64,000 nucleotides of DNA from positions 434,001-498,000 of the forward strand of contig NZ_CP139003.1 in NCBI RefSeq assembly GCF_044597725.1, read 5' to 3'. Of the stretch, positions 9,297-19,400 are shown in pieces. Source of the stretch: Bermanella sp044597725 (GTDB lineage Bacteria; Pseudomonadota; Gammaproteobacteria; Pseudomonadales; Oceanobacteraceae). The stretch's first letter is position 1. Every line of letters begins with the position of its first letter. The notes under the pieces are model-generated. The model ran no database searches. It was not told where the DNA came from and was given only the letters and a program-made list of their open reading frames with translations. The translations under genes and the position numbers were made by a program.

Positions 9297-9837
9297 CGCT
9301 TAATAAGCGCATATCAACACCAATTTTTTTCGCTGCTGCTTCAAGTATTTTATCGATTGGCGTATTAAATAGCAGGTCGGGATCGGCCGCTACCGTTAAC
9401 CAGCTATTGTCTAGAATTTCTTGCTCCAGTTGCCCTGCTTCCCAGCCAGCATAGCCTAAGCAAATGCGTATTTCTTCTGGCCCTTCGCCTTTGGCAACAT
9501 TGGCAAGTATGTCTTTGGATGTGGTGAGGTAGACATCGTCATCAATATTAAGATTTTGTACGGCTAGCTCGTGGCCTCGATACAAAACAAATCCTTGCTC
9601 TGGGCTCACAGGGCCACCTTGCATAATAGGAAAATTAACGGGCTGCGAAGGTGTGATATCGAGTTCGCTTAATACATCACTGAGTTGAATACCCATGGGT
9701 TTGTTGATGACCAACCCCATACTGCCTTGATCATTGTGGTCACATATGTAGCAAACACTGTGACCAAACCAAGAATCATTCATGGTGGGCATGGCAATAA
9801 GTAAATGGTGTTTTAGGTTTGCAGTCGAGTCCATCAA
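9277..9837 (-). CDS. algH: AlgH/YqgE family protein
   Basis: 186 residues, single DUF179 domain from about 8 to 180, with the conserved HLLIAMPTMNDSWFGHSVCYIC start, GSMGLVINKP and FVLYRGHEL segments and the CLGYAGWEAGQLEQEI block. Biochemical function is unclear; it was first noted for effects on alginate expression in Pseudomonas. The pairing yqgE-yqgF is conserved across gammaproteobacteria. It lies 32 bases downstream of the TonB-like gene and overlaps ruvX. Confidence 0.93.
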   Translation of the reverse strand: MMDSTANLKHHLLIAMPTMNDSWFGHSVCYICDHNDQGSMGLVINKPMGIQLSDVLSELDITPSQPVNFPIMQGGPVSPEQGFVLYRGHELAVQNLNIDDDVYLTTSKDILANVAKGEGPEEIRICLGYAGWEAGQLEQEILDNSWLTVAADPDLLFNTPIDKILEAAAKKIGVDMRLLSGDAGHA

Positions 9838-9869
9838 GGATCCTTAAATGTCTGAGCAAACCATTTCCA

Positions 9870-10745
9870 CTAGCTATTGGTGGAAAATAGAGTTTGCTTG
9901 AACTGCCAAGTTCGTATTATTTCCAAAACATCTGTATCTTTGCGCATGGCATCACTAAAGGGCGCAAATGGAGCGGCCAAACGCACAATTTGCTTGGCGG
10001 CATTGTCGAGCACTGTATGCCCAGATGATTCTAATATTTTCATTTCGTGAATGGTGCCGTCTGCACGAACCGCTACTAATAAGCGTAGGCTGCCAGAAAG
10101 GTTTTGTCTTTTTGCTTCGCTCGGATAATTTAAGTTACCCACAGTTTCAATCTTACGTAACCACTGATTCATATACAAAGCATCATTGCTTTGCCGCGTT
10201 GAAGTGGCGGTTAAACGGCGCGTACGAGGCTTTTTACTTAGGGTTTGTCGTTGGCGATCCAACTTTGCCTCTAAGCTCGCAATTTCTAAACTGCGTTCTA
10301 ATAAACTTTTAGTGGGGCCTTCTGGTAAATCAAAGGCCATGATGTCTTGCTGCAGATCTTGGCTTTCTACCTGCATCCGGCTCCGATCCGTGGTGACACT
10401 GGCTCGATCGGCTTGTTGTGGTTTGCTGGCACTGGCCTGTTGCTGGATAGGTTGGGTTAAACGAATGTCTTCGGCGGCAAAGTCGGCTAGTTCAGTGGTG
10501 GTCATTTGTGCACGCTCATCTAACGTGCCACTGCCCTCTTGGTTGGCTTGGGCAAGAAAATCGGCTTCTTCGGGTGCGTTTTGCTGGTGGCTTTGCGCTA
10601 AAGTGACATCAAGAGTGGTTGCGCTGTTTTGTTTTTCTGGAAGCGCGAAGCCAATGCCAAATATTATCAACAGGTGGACAATGCCCGCTAAAAATATAGC
10701 GAAGCTAAAGCGATCATAATCATTGACTGCGTTGGCTTGATTCAT
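9870..10745 (-). CDS. tonB: TonB-like energy transducer
   Basis: 291 residues with TonB architecture: one N-terminal membrane helix (about 13-35, FAIFLAGIVHLLIIFGIGFAL), a long polar periplasmic stretch rich in Q, E and A, and a C-terminal TonB domain (about 190-285; LNYPSEAKRQNLSGSLRLLVAVRADG and a terminal IIRTWQF). Unlike classical TonB, the middle lacks a long proline-rich spacer. It sits between gshB and algH, the usual Pseudomonas position for this tonB paralogue. Which outer-membrane receptor it powers cannot be told. Confidence 0.85.
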   Translation of the reverse strand: MNQANAVNDYDRFSFAIFLAGIVHLLIIFGIGFALPEKQNSATTLDVTLAQSHQQNAPEEADFLAQANQEGSGTLDERAQMTTTELADFAAEDIRLTQPIQQQASASKPQQADRASVTTDRSRMQVESQDLQQDIMAFDLPEGPTKSLLERSLEIASLEAKLDRQRQTLSKKPRTRRLTATSTRQSNDALYMNQWLRKIETVGNLNYPSEAKRQNLSGSLRLLVAVRADGTIHEMKILESSGHTVLDNAAKQIVRLAAPFAPFSDAMRKDTDVLEIIRTWQFKQTLFSTNS

Positions 10746-10862
10746 TCTTGCTACCTAGGATTTGCGCGCTATTTTGCCAAAAGCCATGGCATAAGGCTAT
10801 GGCTTTCGCAAAGCATTGTGCTTAGACGTGAATTGCGTAACCTTAAATGGTTGCAAATCGGC

Positions 10863-11819
10863 CTAGCGAGTTGTGTTTAAGCGAGCTTCTACCGCATCCA
10901 TCAACATCATTGCAACGTCGATACCGCTGTCACGTGTTATTTCACGTACACAAGTAGGGCTGGTCACATTTATTTCGGTTAAATAATCACCGATAACATC
11001 TAGACCCACAAAAACTAACCCCTTTTCTTTTAATGTTGGCCCAACCTGTTCTGCAATCCAGCGATCGCGATCAGAGAGCGGCTGCGTAATGCCGTTACCC
11101 CCTGCGGCTAAATTTCCCCGTGTTTCACCACTGGCAGGAACGCGTGCTAAGCAATAGTCCACAGGTTTACCGTCGATGACCAAGATGCGTTTATCCCCTT
11201 GTTTGATTTCAGGGATATAGTTTTGCGCCATAATACTTTGCTTGCCAAATTGGGTAAGGGTTTCGATGATCACACTGACGTTAGGATCGTCTGCTTTTAG
11301 TCTAAAAATAGACGAACCACCCATGCCATCTAAGGGTTTGAAGATTACATCGCCATGCTCTTTATGGAAGGCTTTCAATTGTGTTGCTGAGCGCGTTACC
11401 AATACGGTTGGACAGCACTCTGGAAATGCAGTGGCAAAGACTTTTTCATTGCAGTCGCGTAGGGCCTGAGGATTATTAATAATGAGGCTGCCTTGCTGTT
11501 GAGCCCGTTCAAGGATGTAGCTGCTATAAACGTACTCATTATCAAATGGTGGATCTTTACGCATGAAGATCACTTGCATGTCACTTAGTGGCCGATATTC
11601 ATATTCGCCTCGCTCGAACCATTTGTTTGGGTCCATAAAGACCTTAATTGGCGCTATGCTCGCCATGGCTTGACCTTGCTCAAGGCTGAGGTCGTGCTGT
11701 TCCATGTAAAATAGGTTCCAGCCTTTGCGCTGTGCGGCGTCCATCAGGGCAAGCGTGGTGTCTTTCTTGTAGGATATGGACTCAATGGGATCCATGATGA
11801 TGCCAACGTTAATACTCAT
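10863..11819 (-). CDS. gshB: Glutathione synthetase
   Basis: 318 residues, matching the family length. It joins glycine to gamma-glutamylcysteine using ATP. The ATP-grasp fold is visible: VGIIMDPIESISYKKDTTLAL at the N-terminus, IFKPLDGMGGSSIFR (nucleotide loop), and GLDVIGDYLTEINVTSPTC at the metal site. It is the first gene of the minus-strand run that ends with pyrC'. The partner gshA lies separately at 28477. Confidence 0.97.
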   Translation of the reverse strand: MSINVGIIMDPIESISYKKDTTLALMDAAQRKGWNLFYMEQHDLSLEQGQAMASIAPIKVFMDPNKWFERGEYEYRPLSDMQVIFMRKDPPFDNEYVYSSYILERAQQQGSLIINNPQALRDCNEKVFATAFPECCPTVLVTRSATQLKAFHKEHGDVIFKPLDGMGGSSIFRLKADDPNVSVIIETLTQFGKQSIMAQNYIPEIKQGDKRILVIDGKPVDYCLARVPASGETRGNLAAGGNGITQPLSDRDRWIAEQVGPTLKEKGLVFVGLDVIGDYLTEINVTSPTCVREITRDSGIDVAMMLMDAVEARLNTTR

Positions 11820-11851
11820 AAAAAAGTGCCCAAAATTGAATGGTAATCGCT

Positions 11852-11857
11852 ATTGTA
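11852..11857 (-). promoter_or_regulatory. Possible -10 element for gshB
   Basis: Read on the minus strand this is TACAAT, 5/6 to the -10 consensus, about 33 bases upstream of the gshB ATG. The matching -35 is weak, so this is only a candidate. The 192-base gap to pilG carries the divergent control of both genes. Confidence 0.3.
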
Positions 11858-12011
11858 CTCGGCAAATAAATAAAAACGAGTCCTGAAACACTTCGCAAAT
11901 GGCCCAAGACCCTATAGAATGCGGCGCCCGAGTATGGTACAAAGAAGCGCTGTGACTTAATGGCTTGTCACAGACAATAATAAACGAGAATGACCTGCAA
12001 TAGGCTGATTT

Positions 12012-12392
12012 ATGGCGGACAATTTTGAAAACGTTAAGGTGATGGTGATTGACGACAGTAAAACCATTCGCCGCACCGCTGAGACCTTATTAAAAAAAGT
12101 CGGATGTAGTGTAATTACCGCCACAGACGGCTTTGATGCATTGGCAAAGATTGCCGATAACCAACCTAATATCATTTTTGTCGATATTATGATGCCGCGT
12201 TTAGACGGTTATCAAACCTGTGCTTTGATCAAAAATAATTCTAATTTTAAAGACACCCCAGTGGTTATGTTATCCAGCAAGGATGGCCTATTTGATAAGG
12301 CTAAAGGCCGGATTGTAGGCTCAGACCAGTATCTGACAAAGCCGTTTAGTAAAGAAGAGTTATTAGGCGCCATTCGTGATCACGTAAAGTGA
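12012..12392 (+). CDS. pilG: Twitching motility response regulator PilG
   Basis: 126 residues, stand-alone receiver domain. Acidic pocket residues in VMVIDDSKTIRR, phospho-acceptor Asp in IIFVDIMMPRLDGYQ, and the conserved KPF near the C-terminus (YLTKPFSKEEL). In the Pseudomonas Chp pathway PilG is phosphorylated by ChpA and promotes pilus extension and cAMP signalling. It is the first gene of the cluster pilG-H-I-J-K-chpA-B-C, all on the plus strand. Confidence 0.93.
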   Translation: MADNFENVKVMVIDDSKTIRRTAETLLKKVGCSVITATDGFDALAKIADNQPNIIFVDIMMPRLDGYQTCALIKNNSNFKDTPVVMLSSKDGLFDKAKGRIVGSDQYLTKPFSKEELLGAIRDHVK

Positions 12393-12436
12393 CCGAGGGC
12401 TGAATTGATGAATAAAAGTGTAAGTTGAGGTTGTTT

Positions 12437-12805
12437 ATGGCGCGCGTGCTAATTGTTGATGATTCGCCAACAGAAATGTTCACTCTAAAATCCATGCTAG
12501 AAGCAAAGGGTTTTGAAGTGTTAGAAGCGGATAATGGGGCGGATGGCGTTGCTTTGGCACGGGAAGAGCTGCCAGATGTTGTGCTAATGGACATCGTAAT
12601 GCCCGGATTAAATGGTTTTCAGGCTACTCGCCAGTTAACTAAGGATCCAAAAACCGAGCATATTCCAGTGATTATTGTCACTACGAAAGATCAAGAGACT
12701 GATAAAGTTTGGGGTCAGCGCCAAGGTGCAAAAGGTTACTTAGTTAAGCCTGTAACCGAAGACCAGCTTGCGCAAACCATCCAAAGCGTCATTGATGGTG
12801 AATAA
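12437..12805 (+). CDS. pilH: Twitching motility response regulator PilH
   Basis: 122 residues from the ATG at 12437, chosen over an in-frame start at 12425 because GAGG at 12427-12430 is well spaced before it and the protein then begins MARVLIVDDSPTEMF as in other PilH. Receiver domain only: DD pair, phospho-acceptor Asp in VVLMDIVMPGLNGFQ, and lysine in YLVKPVTEDQL. PilH acts as the counterpart of PilG, promoting retraction or acting as a phosphate sink. Confidence 0.93.
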   Translation: MARVLIVDDSPTEMFTLKSMLEAKGFEVLEADNGADGVALAREELPDVVLMDIVMPGLNGFQATRQLTKDPKTEHIPVIIVTTKDQETDKVWGQRQGAKGYLVKPVTEDQLAQTIQSVIDGE

Positions 12806-12816
12806 TTGAGGTTATT

Positions 12817-13344
12817 ATGACGCCATTTGCTGTACTCCAAGATATCGCCCAGCGCTGCCGCTCACATGCAGCAGATTTGCCATCTCGTACTGAGGCGGTT
12901 GAGTATTGGCGTGGCGTTGGTTTTGTATTAGCAGGGCGTCGTTATGTTGCCCCGATGAACGATGTGAGCGAGATTCTTACCGCGCCAAAACTCACTCAGG
13001 TTCCCGGCGTAAAACACTGGGTACAAGGTGTTGCTAATGTGCGTGGTCGCTTGGTGCCGGTTATGGATTTAGCCGCTTTTTTAGGCGAACCTCCTGCTCA
13101 TCAGCGTAATCGCCGAACATTGATCATTGAAAAAGGCGAGCTGCTCAACGGTTTAGTGGTTGATGCTGTTTTGGGGATGCAATATTTCCCTGCCGATACA
13201 TTGGATGAATCAGGCCAGTATGTTGTTCCTGAGAAAACATTGCCTTTTGTATCGGGTGTATTTACGCGCGAAAATGAACAATGGCCAGTATTTAGTTTTG
13301 AAGCATTGGCAAATAATGAACAGTATATGAATATTGCGGTATAG
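12817..13344 (+). CDS. pilI: PilI, CheW-like adaptor
   Basis: 175 residues with a CheW domain (about 28-165): VGFVLAGRRYVAPMNDVSEIL, VPGVKHWVQGVANVRGRLVPVMDL, then the hydrophobic VVDAVLGMQYF region. It links the receptor PilJ to the kinase ChpA. It starts 11 bases after pilH. Confidence 0.93.
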   Translation: MTPFAVLQDIAQRCRSHAADLPSRTEAVEYWRGVGFVLAGRRYVAPMNDVSEILTAPKLTQVPGVKHWVQGVANVRGRLVPVMDLAAFLGEPPAHQRNRRTLIIEKGELLNGLVVDAVLGMQYFPADTLDESGQYVVPEKTLPFVSGVFTRENEQWPVFSFEALANNEQYMNIAV

Positions 13345-13475
13345 TCGCAGTTTGCTGGTTAAGAAGTCTTTACTTTGTGGCACACTAGGGTCACAAAAAA
13401 ACATTAGGTCTGACCTAGACGGGAACCTGATAATAATGAAAATTAGTCGAAGTAACGGTCGCGGAGAGTGAACAC

Positions 13476-15509
13476 ATGAAAGCACGTGCAGGCAATGCAA
13501 TCCTGTCCACATTACTGAATAACACTGCACGATTGGGCTTCATTGTTGCCTTCGTTGTCTTCATCTTAGCGTTTTTGGGTATAACCATCTTCGTTCAGTA
13601 TAAAACGGACCAAGACGCTCAATACATATCTCACTCTAGTGAGTTACGCGTGTTATCTCAGCAAATCGCGAAAAACGCGGTGGAAGCAGCGGCAGGTAAA
13701 GAAGAAGCGTTTACCTTGTTACGCTCAGCTAGACAGGGTTTTGAAACTCGTTGGGGTTACATCACAGAAGGCAATCCGCAAACAGGTTTGCCACCTAGTA
13801 CCGTAGATGGCGTAGAGCAGCTTGATGAGCTGTGGTTAGAAGTGAGTTCATCTGCTGACCGAATTCTAGAAACTCAAGATACCGTACTTTCTCTTCACGA
13901 AGTTGCGGCAACACTTTCTGAAACCATTCCTCAATTGCAAGTCGAATACGACGAAGTTGTAGAAATCTTGCTAGATAACGATGCTTCCGCCGAGCAGGTT
14001 GCGGTTGCACAGCGTCAGTCTTGGTTGGCAGAGCGTATCGTTCGTTCTGTAGGTAAAGTACTGTCTGGTGGTGATGACGCCGTAATGGCGGCAGATAGCT
14101 TCGGTCGAGATGCTAACTTATTTGGTCGTGTATTAAATGGCATGATCGAAGGCAGTGAAGGCATGAACATCGAGCCAGTTACCGATACCGCTGCACTTGA
14201 CTCCCTTGCTGAAATTTCAGAATTGTTCGAATTCGTTGCCGGTTCGGTGGACGAAATTTTGGAAACATCGCCTGAGCTATTCCAAGTACGTGAATCAGCT
14301 AATACTATCTTCAACGAATCACAAAGCATGCTAGGACAAACCTCATCTTTGGCTCAAAGCCACGTAGAGCGTTCAGATGTCTGGGGTCTATGGCAAATGC
14401 TAGGTTATGTTTTAGCGGTTATCGCACTGGCCATGTTAGGTGGTGTGGGTTATGTGTCTTATCAAGATACGCAGAGTAACTTGAAGCAAGAAGAAACCAA
14501 AAACGAAGCCAACCAAATGGCAATCTTGCGTTTACTTGATGAACTGGCTGACCTTGCAGATGGTGACTTAACCACTCAGGCAACTGTAACCGAAGACTTT
14601 ACAGGTGCCATTGCCGACTCCATCAACTTCGCAATCGACCAAATGCGCTCGCTAGTAACTGCGATTAATGAAACAGCGGTACAGGTTGCATCGGCAGCAC
14701 AAGAAACACAGTCGACAGCGATGCATCTAGCAGATGCAGCAGAACACCAAGCACAAGAAATTGCGGGTGCTTCTGCGGCAATTAACGAAATGGCCGTCTC
14801 TATCGACCAAGTATCATCTAACGCTTCTGAGTCAACTGCGGTTGCGGAAAGATCGGTAACCATCGCCAACAAAGGTGCCGAAGTGGTACAGGCAACTATT
14901 AACGGCATGGATAACATCCGTGAACAGATTCAAGAAACCTCAAAACGTATCAAGCGTCTGGGTGAATCATCACAGGAAATCGGGGATATCATCTCTCTGA
15001 TCACGGACATTGCCGACCAAACCAACATTCTATCTCTTAACGCTGCGATTCAGGCCTCTATGGCTGGTGACGCAGGTCGAGGCTTCGCCGTGGTAGCGGA
15101 TGAGGTACAGCGTCTAGCAGAACGTTCAGCCGCTGCAACCAAACAGATTGAAGCACTGGTTAAGACCATCCAGAACGATACCAACGAAGCGGTTATTTCC
15201 ATGGAACACACCACAGCAGAGGTGGTGCGAGGTGCTCGCCTAGCTCAGGATGCGGGTGTTGCTCTAGAAGAAATCGAAACCGTATCGAAAAACCTAGCCG
15301 ACTTGATCCAGAACATCTCGAATGCGGCTCGTCAGCAATCATCTTCTGCTGGCCACATTTCAAATACGATGAACGTTATTCAGGAAATCACATCGCAAAC
15401 ATCATCTGGTACTACCGCTACGGCTAAATCGATCGGTAACCTTGCAGAGATGGCCACCAAGTTACGTGAGTCAGTAGCAGGCTTTAAGCTACCTGAATCT
15501 AACGTTTAA
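13476..15509 (+). CDS. pilJ: PilJ, type IV pilus methyl-accepting chemoreceptor
   Basis: 677 residues. Two membrane helices (about 18-40 and 304-328) enclose a ~260-residue periplasmic sensor carrying PilJ-type helical repeats. They are followed by a HAMP-like segment and a long cytoplasmic coiled coil. The hairpin tip is intact (DIADQTNILSLNAAI... GRGFAVVADEVQRLAERS) and binds CheW/CheA partners. It follows pilI after 131 bases, a gap large enough for its own promoter, though none is obvious. The family senses surface contact through the pilin PilA. Confidence 0.95.
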   Translation: MKARAGNAILSTLLNNTARLGFIVAFVVFILAFLGITIFVQYKTDQDAQYISHSSELRVLSQQIAKNAVEAAAGKEEAFTLLRSARQGFETRWGYITEGNPQTGLPPSTVDGVEQLDELWLEVSSSADRILETQDTVLSLHEVAATLSETIPQLQVEYDEVVEILLDNDASAEQVAVAQRQSWLAERIVRSVGKVLSGGDDAVMAADSFGRDANLFGRVLNGMIEGSEGMNIEPVTDTAALDSLAEISELFEFVAGSVDEILETSPELFQVRESANTIFNESQSMLGQTSSLAQSHVERSDVWGLWQMLGYVLAVIALAMLGGVGYVSYQDTQSNLKQEETKNEANQMAILRLLDELADLADGDLTTQATVTEDFTGAIADSINFAIDQMRSLVTAINETAVQVASAAQETQSTAMHLADAAEHQAQEIAGASAAINEMAVSIDQVSSNASESTAVAERSVTIANKGAEVVQATINGMDNIREQIQETSKRIKRLGESSQEIGDIISLITDIADQTNILSLNAAIQASMAGDAGRGFAVVADEVQRLAERSAAATKQIEALVKTIQNDTNEAVISMEHTTAEVVRGARLAQDAGVALEEIETVSKNLADLIQNISNAARQQSSSAGHISNTMNVIQEITSQTSSGTTATAKSIGNLAEMATKLRESVAGFKLPESNV

Positions 15510-15521
15510 TAGGTGAAAGCA

Positions 15522-16379
15522 GTGTCATCAACTGGCTGGACATTAAAAGCCCTGCCGCAGATGAGTGACCAGCAGTTTTTGCTTTGGCAAGAACTGCTGG
15601 AAAGCCGAACAGGTATCTATCTCACAGAGCAGCGCAAATCGTTTTTAGAATCCAGTTTGATGCAGCGCATGCGTGAAATCGAATGCCCTGATTATGAAGC
15701 ATATTATCAGCGCATTGTGAACGACCCAATGGGACGCATTGAATGGGCGGCCTTGATTGATCGCTTAACGGTGCAAGAGACACGTTTTTTTCGTGATCCA
15801 TCGGCATTGGAATATGTAGCCAAATACATCAAGCGCGTGAGCCAACACGTTGATAAAAAAAATCCACTGGATATGTGGAGTGTTGGTTGTTCAAGCGGGG
15901 AAGAAGTATATAGCTTGGCCATGTTGGCAAGCGAAGCGTTACCCAAAGACAAACAAGATTATTTTATGGTAACAGGCACCGATATAAGTGTGCCTGTACT
16001 AAATAAAGCACGACAAGGGCTATATAGTGCTCGCCGTGTGGAAGCATTAACTGATCACTACCGTAAGCGATATTTTGTACCCAAGGATAACGGCTTCGTA
16101 GTGACAGATGAGTTAAAGCGACACACATGTTTTGCGCAAGTAAATGTATTGGAAATAGATAGTGTGCCTACTACGGGTCGGCATATTATTTATTGTCAAA
16201 ATCTATTAATTTATTTCCGCCGCTGGCGCCGCCAGGAAATATTGAACCACTTAGTGGATCGATTATTACCTGGAGGGTTACTCTTGATAGGCATGGGGGA
16301 AGTTGTGGATTGGTCACATCCTCAACTGGATGCCATCAAGGGGCAATCTATTACGGCGTTTGTTAAGCGGGAAGTTTAG
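15522..16379 (+). CDS. pilK: PilK, CheR-type chemoreceptor methyltransferase
   Basis: 285 residues from the GTG at 15522, preferred because AGGTGA at 15512-15517 is a good Shine-Dalgarno for it; a GTG at 15513 would add three residues but places its start inside that site. CheR domains: an N-terminal helical part (about 10-80, ending QETRFFRDP) and a SAM-binding Rossmann part (WSVGCSSGEEVYSLAML, GTDISVPVLNKARQG, IIYCQNLLIYF). It should methylate PilJ glutamates, opposing ChpB. Confidence 0.92.
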   Translation: MSSTGWTLKALPQMSDQQFLLWQELLESRTGIYLTEQRKSFLESSLMQRMREIECPDYEAYYQRIVNDPMGRIEWAALIDRLTVQETRFFRDPSALEYVAKYIKRVSQHVDKKNPLDMWSVGCSSGEEVYSLAMLASEALPKDKQDYFMVTGTDISVPVLNKARQGLYSARRVEALTDHYRKRYFVPKDNGFVVTDELKRHTCFAQVNVLEIDSVPTTGRHIIYCQNLLIYFRRWRRQEILNHLVDRLLPGGLLLIGMGEVVDWSHPQLDAIKGQSITAFVKREV

Positions 16380-16402
16380 AATAACTAGGATGCGGAGCCA
16401 CT

Positions 16403-19400
16403 ATGGGCGATCGCCACGATTACGTTGCCCTTGATTGGGTTAAAGGCGAAATAGAAGAAGTCTTAAAGCAGGCACAGTATGAACTGGAAGCGTATGTAGA
16501 AGCGCCAGATGATACAGCTCGCATGAAATTCTGTTTGACCTATTTGCATCAGGTGCGTGGCACCTTACAAATGGTTGAATTTTATGGTGCGGCCATGCTT
16601 GCCGAGGAAATGGAAGCGGTTGCTCAGGCGTTGCTGTCCGACTCTGTGAGTGATGCAGAGGAAGCGCGTCAGGTACTCATGCAAGCGATTTTGCAGCTAC
16701 CTAATTACCTTGATCACGTTAAGCTTGGACGTCGTGACCTACCTGTTGTTTTATTGCCTGTACTCAATGATTTACGCGGTGCACGTGGTGAGACATTGTT
16801 ATCTGAAACTTCTCTATTCAGACCTAACATCGAAATCAAACAGCCTATTAGTGCTGCCCAGCAACAACAATTTTCCGACAAACAGTTCGTTGATCTTTTG
16901 CGCAAGCTGCGTCAAATGTATCAAGTTGCCTTATTGGGTTTGTTAAAAGGCAAAGATGTTGAGCAGAATACGGATTACTTATACAAAGTAACCAGTCGTC
17001 TCGCTAAATTATTTCAGAAAACCCAAGCAGAGGGTTTGTGGTCGGCTGCTACAGGTGTACTAGAAGCGCTATTAAATGACGGTTTAAAGCTTAATAGTGC
17101 AATCAAAGAGCTGCTTAAAAAATTAGAGCCCGAACTAAAACGTATTGTTGTTTCAGGGCCTCAAGAACTTAATCAGCAAAATGATGAGTTGTTAAAAAAC
17201 CTGCTATTTTATGTAGCCAAGTCTCAATATAGCAGTCCGCGCATTGAGCAGATTAAGCAAGAATATAATCTGAAAGATGCCCTACCCACGCAAGATGAAG
17301 TAACCGCTGAACGTGCTGCCTTGAAAGGCCCAGATAAAAGCACAATGGGCAGTGTTGCAGCCGCTTTGATTGAAGAAATTACATCACTTAAAGAGCGTTT
17401 GGATTTACTGGTTCAAGATAAACAAGCAAGCCCTGATCAATTGGCCTTGCTGGTTCCAGCTTTTAAACAAATTACCGATACCATGGGCATGCTTGGTTTG
17501 GGCACGCCGCGTAAAGTTATTCAGGATCAGTTTGAATTTATTAATAACTTTGTTGCACAAAACAAAATGGCCAGCAATGTTGAGCTAATGGATGTTGCTG
17601 GTGCTTTGTTGTATGTGGAAGCATCGTTAAGTGGATTAAGCGAACGTTTTGGTGGTGGCGAAGTTGCCACGCCAGAAGCGCAGCAGTTAGGCGAAGCGCA
17701 ACATGCGGTATTGCGTGAATCCAAGCAGATTATCGAAAAAGTAAAAGAGTTGGTGGTCGACTTTACCAAGGGTGCAGAACTTTCCCTACTGGCAGAAGCG
17801 GCCGATCAACTTATGAATTTACGTGGCACATTGATTATGGTGCCTCAGGTAGATGCGGCAGATATTGCGCGTAATTGCTCTAATATTTTACATAAACATG
17901 TTGATAGAGATGAGCGCCCTTCTGCGGTTTTAATGGATGCATTAGCAGAAGCATTAAGTGGCGTTGAATACTTTTTAGAACGCATTGATGACGATGCACA
18001 GCAAGATAGTAATGGTATTCTTGAGCGTGCTCGCCAAGTGATTAAACCTTTTATAGCGGCTTCTGATTTAGCGCCCAATGATGAGACTATCCAGCAAGAT
18101 GCCTTCGACGATGATTTAGAATCGGTTTCTCTTGATGAAGAGCCTGAAGCTGAAACGGAACAGGATATTTCTGATTTAACATTAGAAATTGATTCAGAAT
18201 TAGAAGCACCACTGCAAGACGCGTCAGAAGAGTTATCGCTTGAGGACGACAACGAAGACATTACCGATTGGCCAGATGTAGCCGATGTGGAATCGTTAGA
18301 AGAATGGGATACAAGTGGTGAAGATGCATTATCTCAAGCACTTATGGACGATGATGCAGCTGAACAAGATATACCGTCAGAATCTGAGCAAGTTACTACG
18401 GCAGCGTCAATCTCTGAACCAGAGTTAGATGATGACGATGACGACTTAATTGACGATGAGATTATTGAGATCTTCCTTGAAGAAGCGGAAGAAGTACTCG
18501 AGACCATTAATGAATTTTGGCCAGCCTATAAAGCCAATCATGGGGATGAAGAAGCCCTAGTGACAACTCGCCGTGCATTCCATACCTTAAAAGGCAGTGG
18601 TCGTATGGTGAGTGCTGCTGATATTGGTGAAACCGCTTGGGCCATTGAAAACATGTTCAACCGCCTGCTTGATCATACTATTGATTTGAGTGAAGGCTTT
18701 TTAAGTATTGTTGACTATGTAATTGAACAAGTACCAAGTTTGATTGATGCCTTTAAACATCGCACATCTTGCCCTGTTAATGTGGAAGCAATTCAAGAAT
18801 ATGCCAATAAAGTGGCAAAAGGTGAACAGCTTGACCCTTGGCAGGCCCAAGCAAAAAAGACAAATGATGATTCGTTAGACGTAGCCACAAGCGAGTCGGA
18901 AGAACTTCAACCTGAACAAAACATGGATCAAGCACTGCTTGAGGTGTTTAGTAGCGAGGTTGAAACGCATTTAAATGTTGTGGCTGAATTTATTGAGCAA
19001 GCCCATCAAGAAGAATACCACACTGCATTAAATGATGATTTGCAGCGCGCGTTGCACACGTTAAAGGGCAGTGCGCATATGGCTCACATCGAGCCAATTG
19101 CTGAAGTAGCAGCAGTACTGGAAACCTTTACCAAAGATTTACGTGCTTATCATGTTGAAACCACTGCCGAAGTAGTTGATTTATACCTGCGTGGTAAAGA
19201 GTTAATTGATCATGGCTTTCAACAATTAAATTCTACGCCTTATGCGGCCATTGCCGGAAGCGAAGATTTAAAAGCCGATGTAGAGCGTTTTACTCAGCAA
19301 ATAATAAAAAGTTTTAACGATCAACAAGGTGTTGATAGTAAAGGCCAAGTTGATCCGCAAGTATTGTCGATATTTTTATCTGAAGGCATGGATATTATTA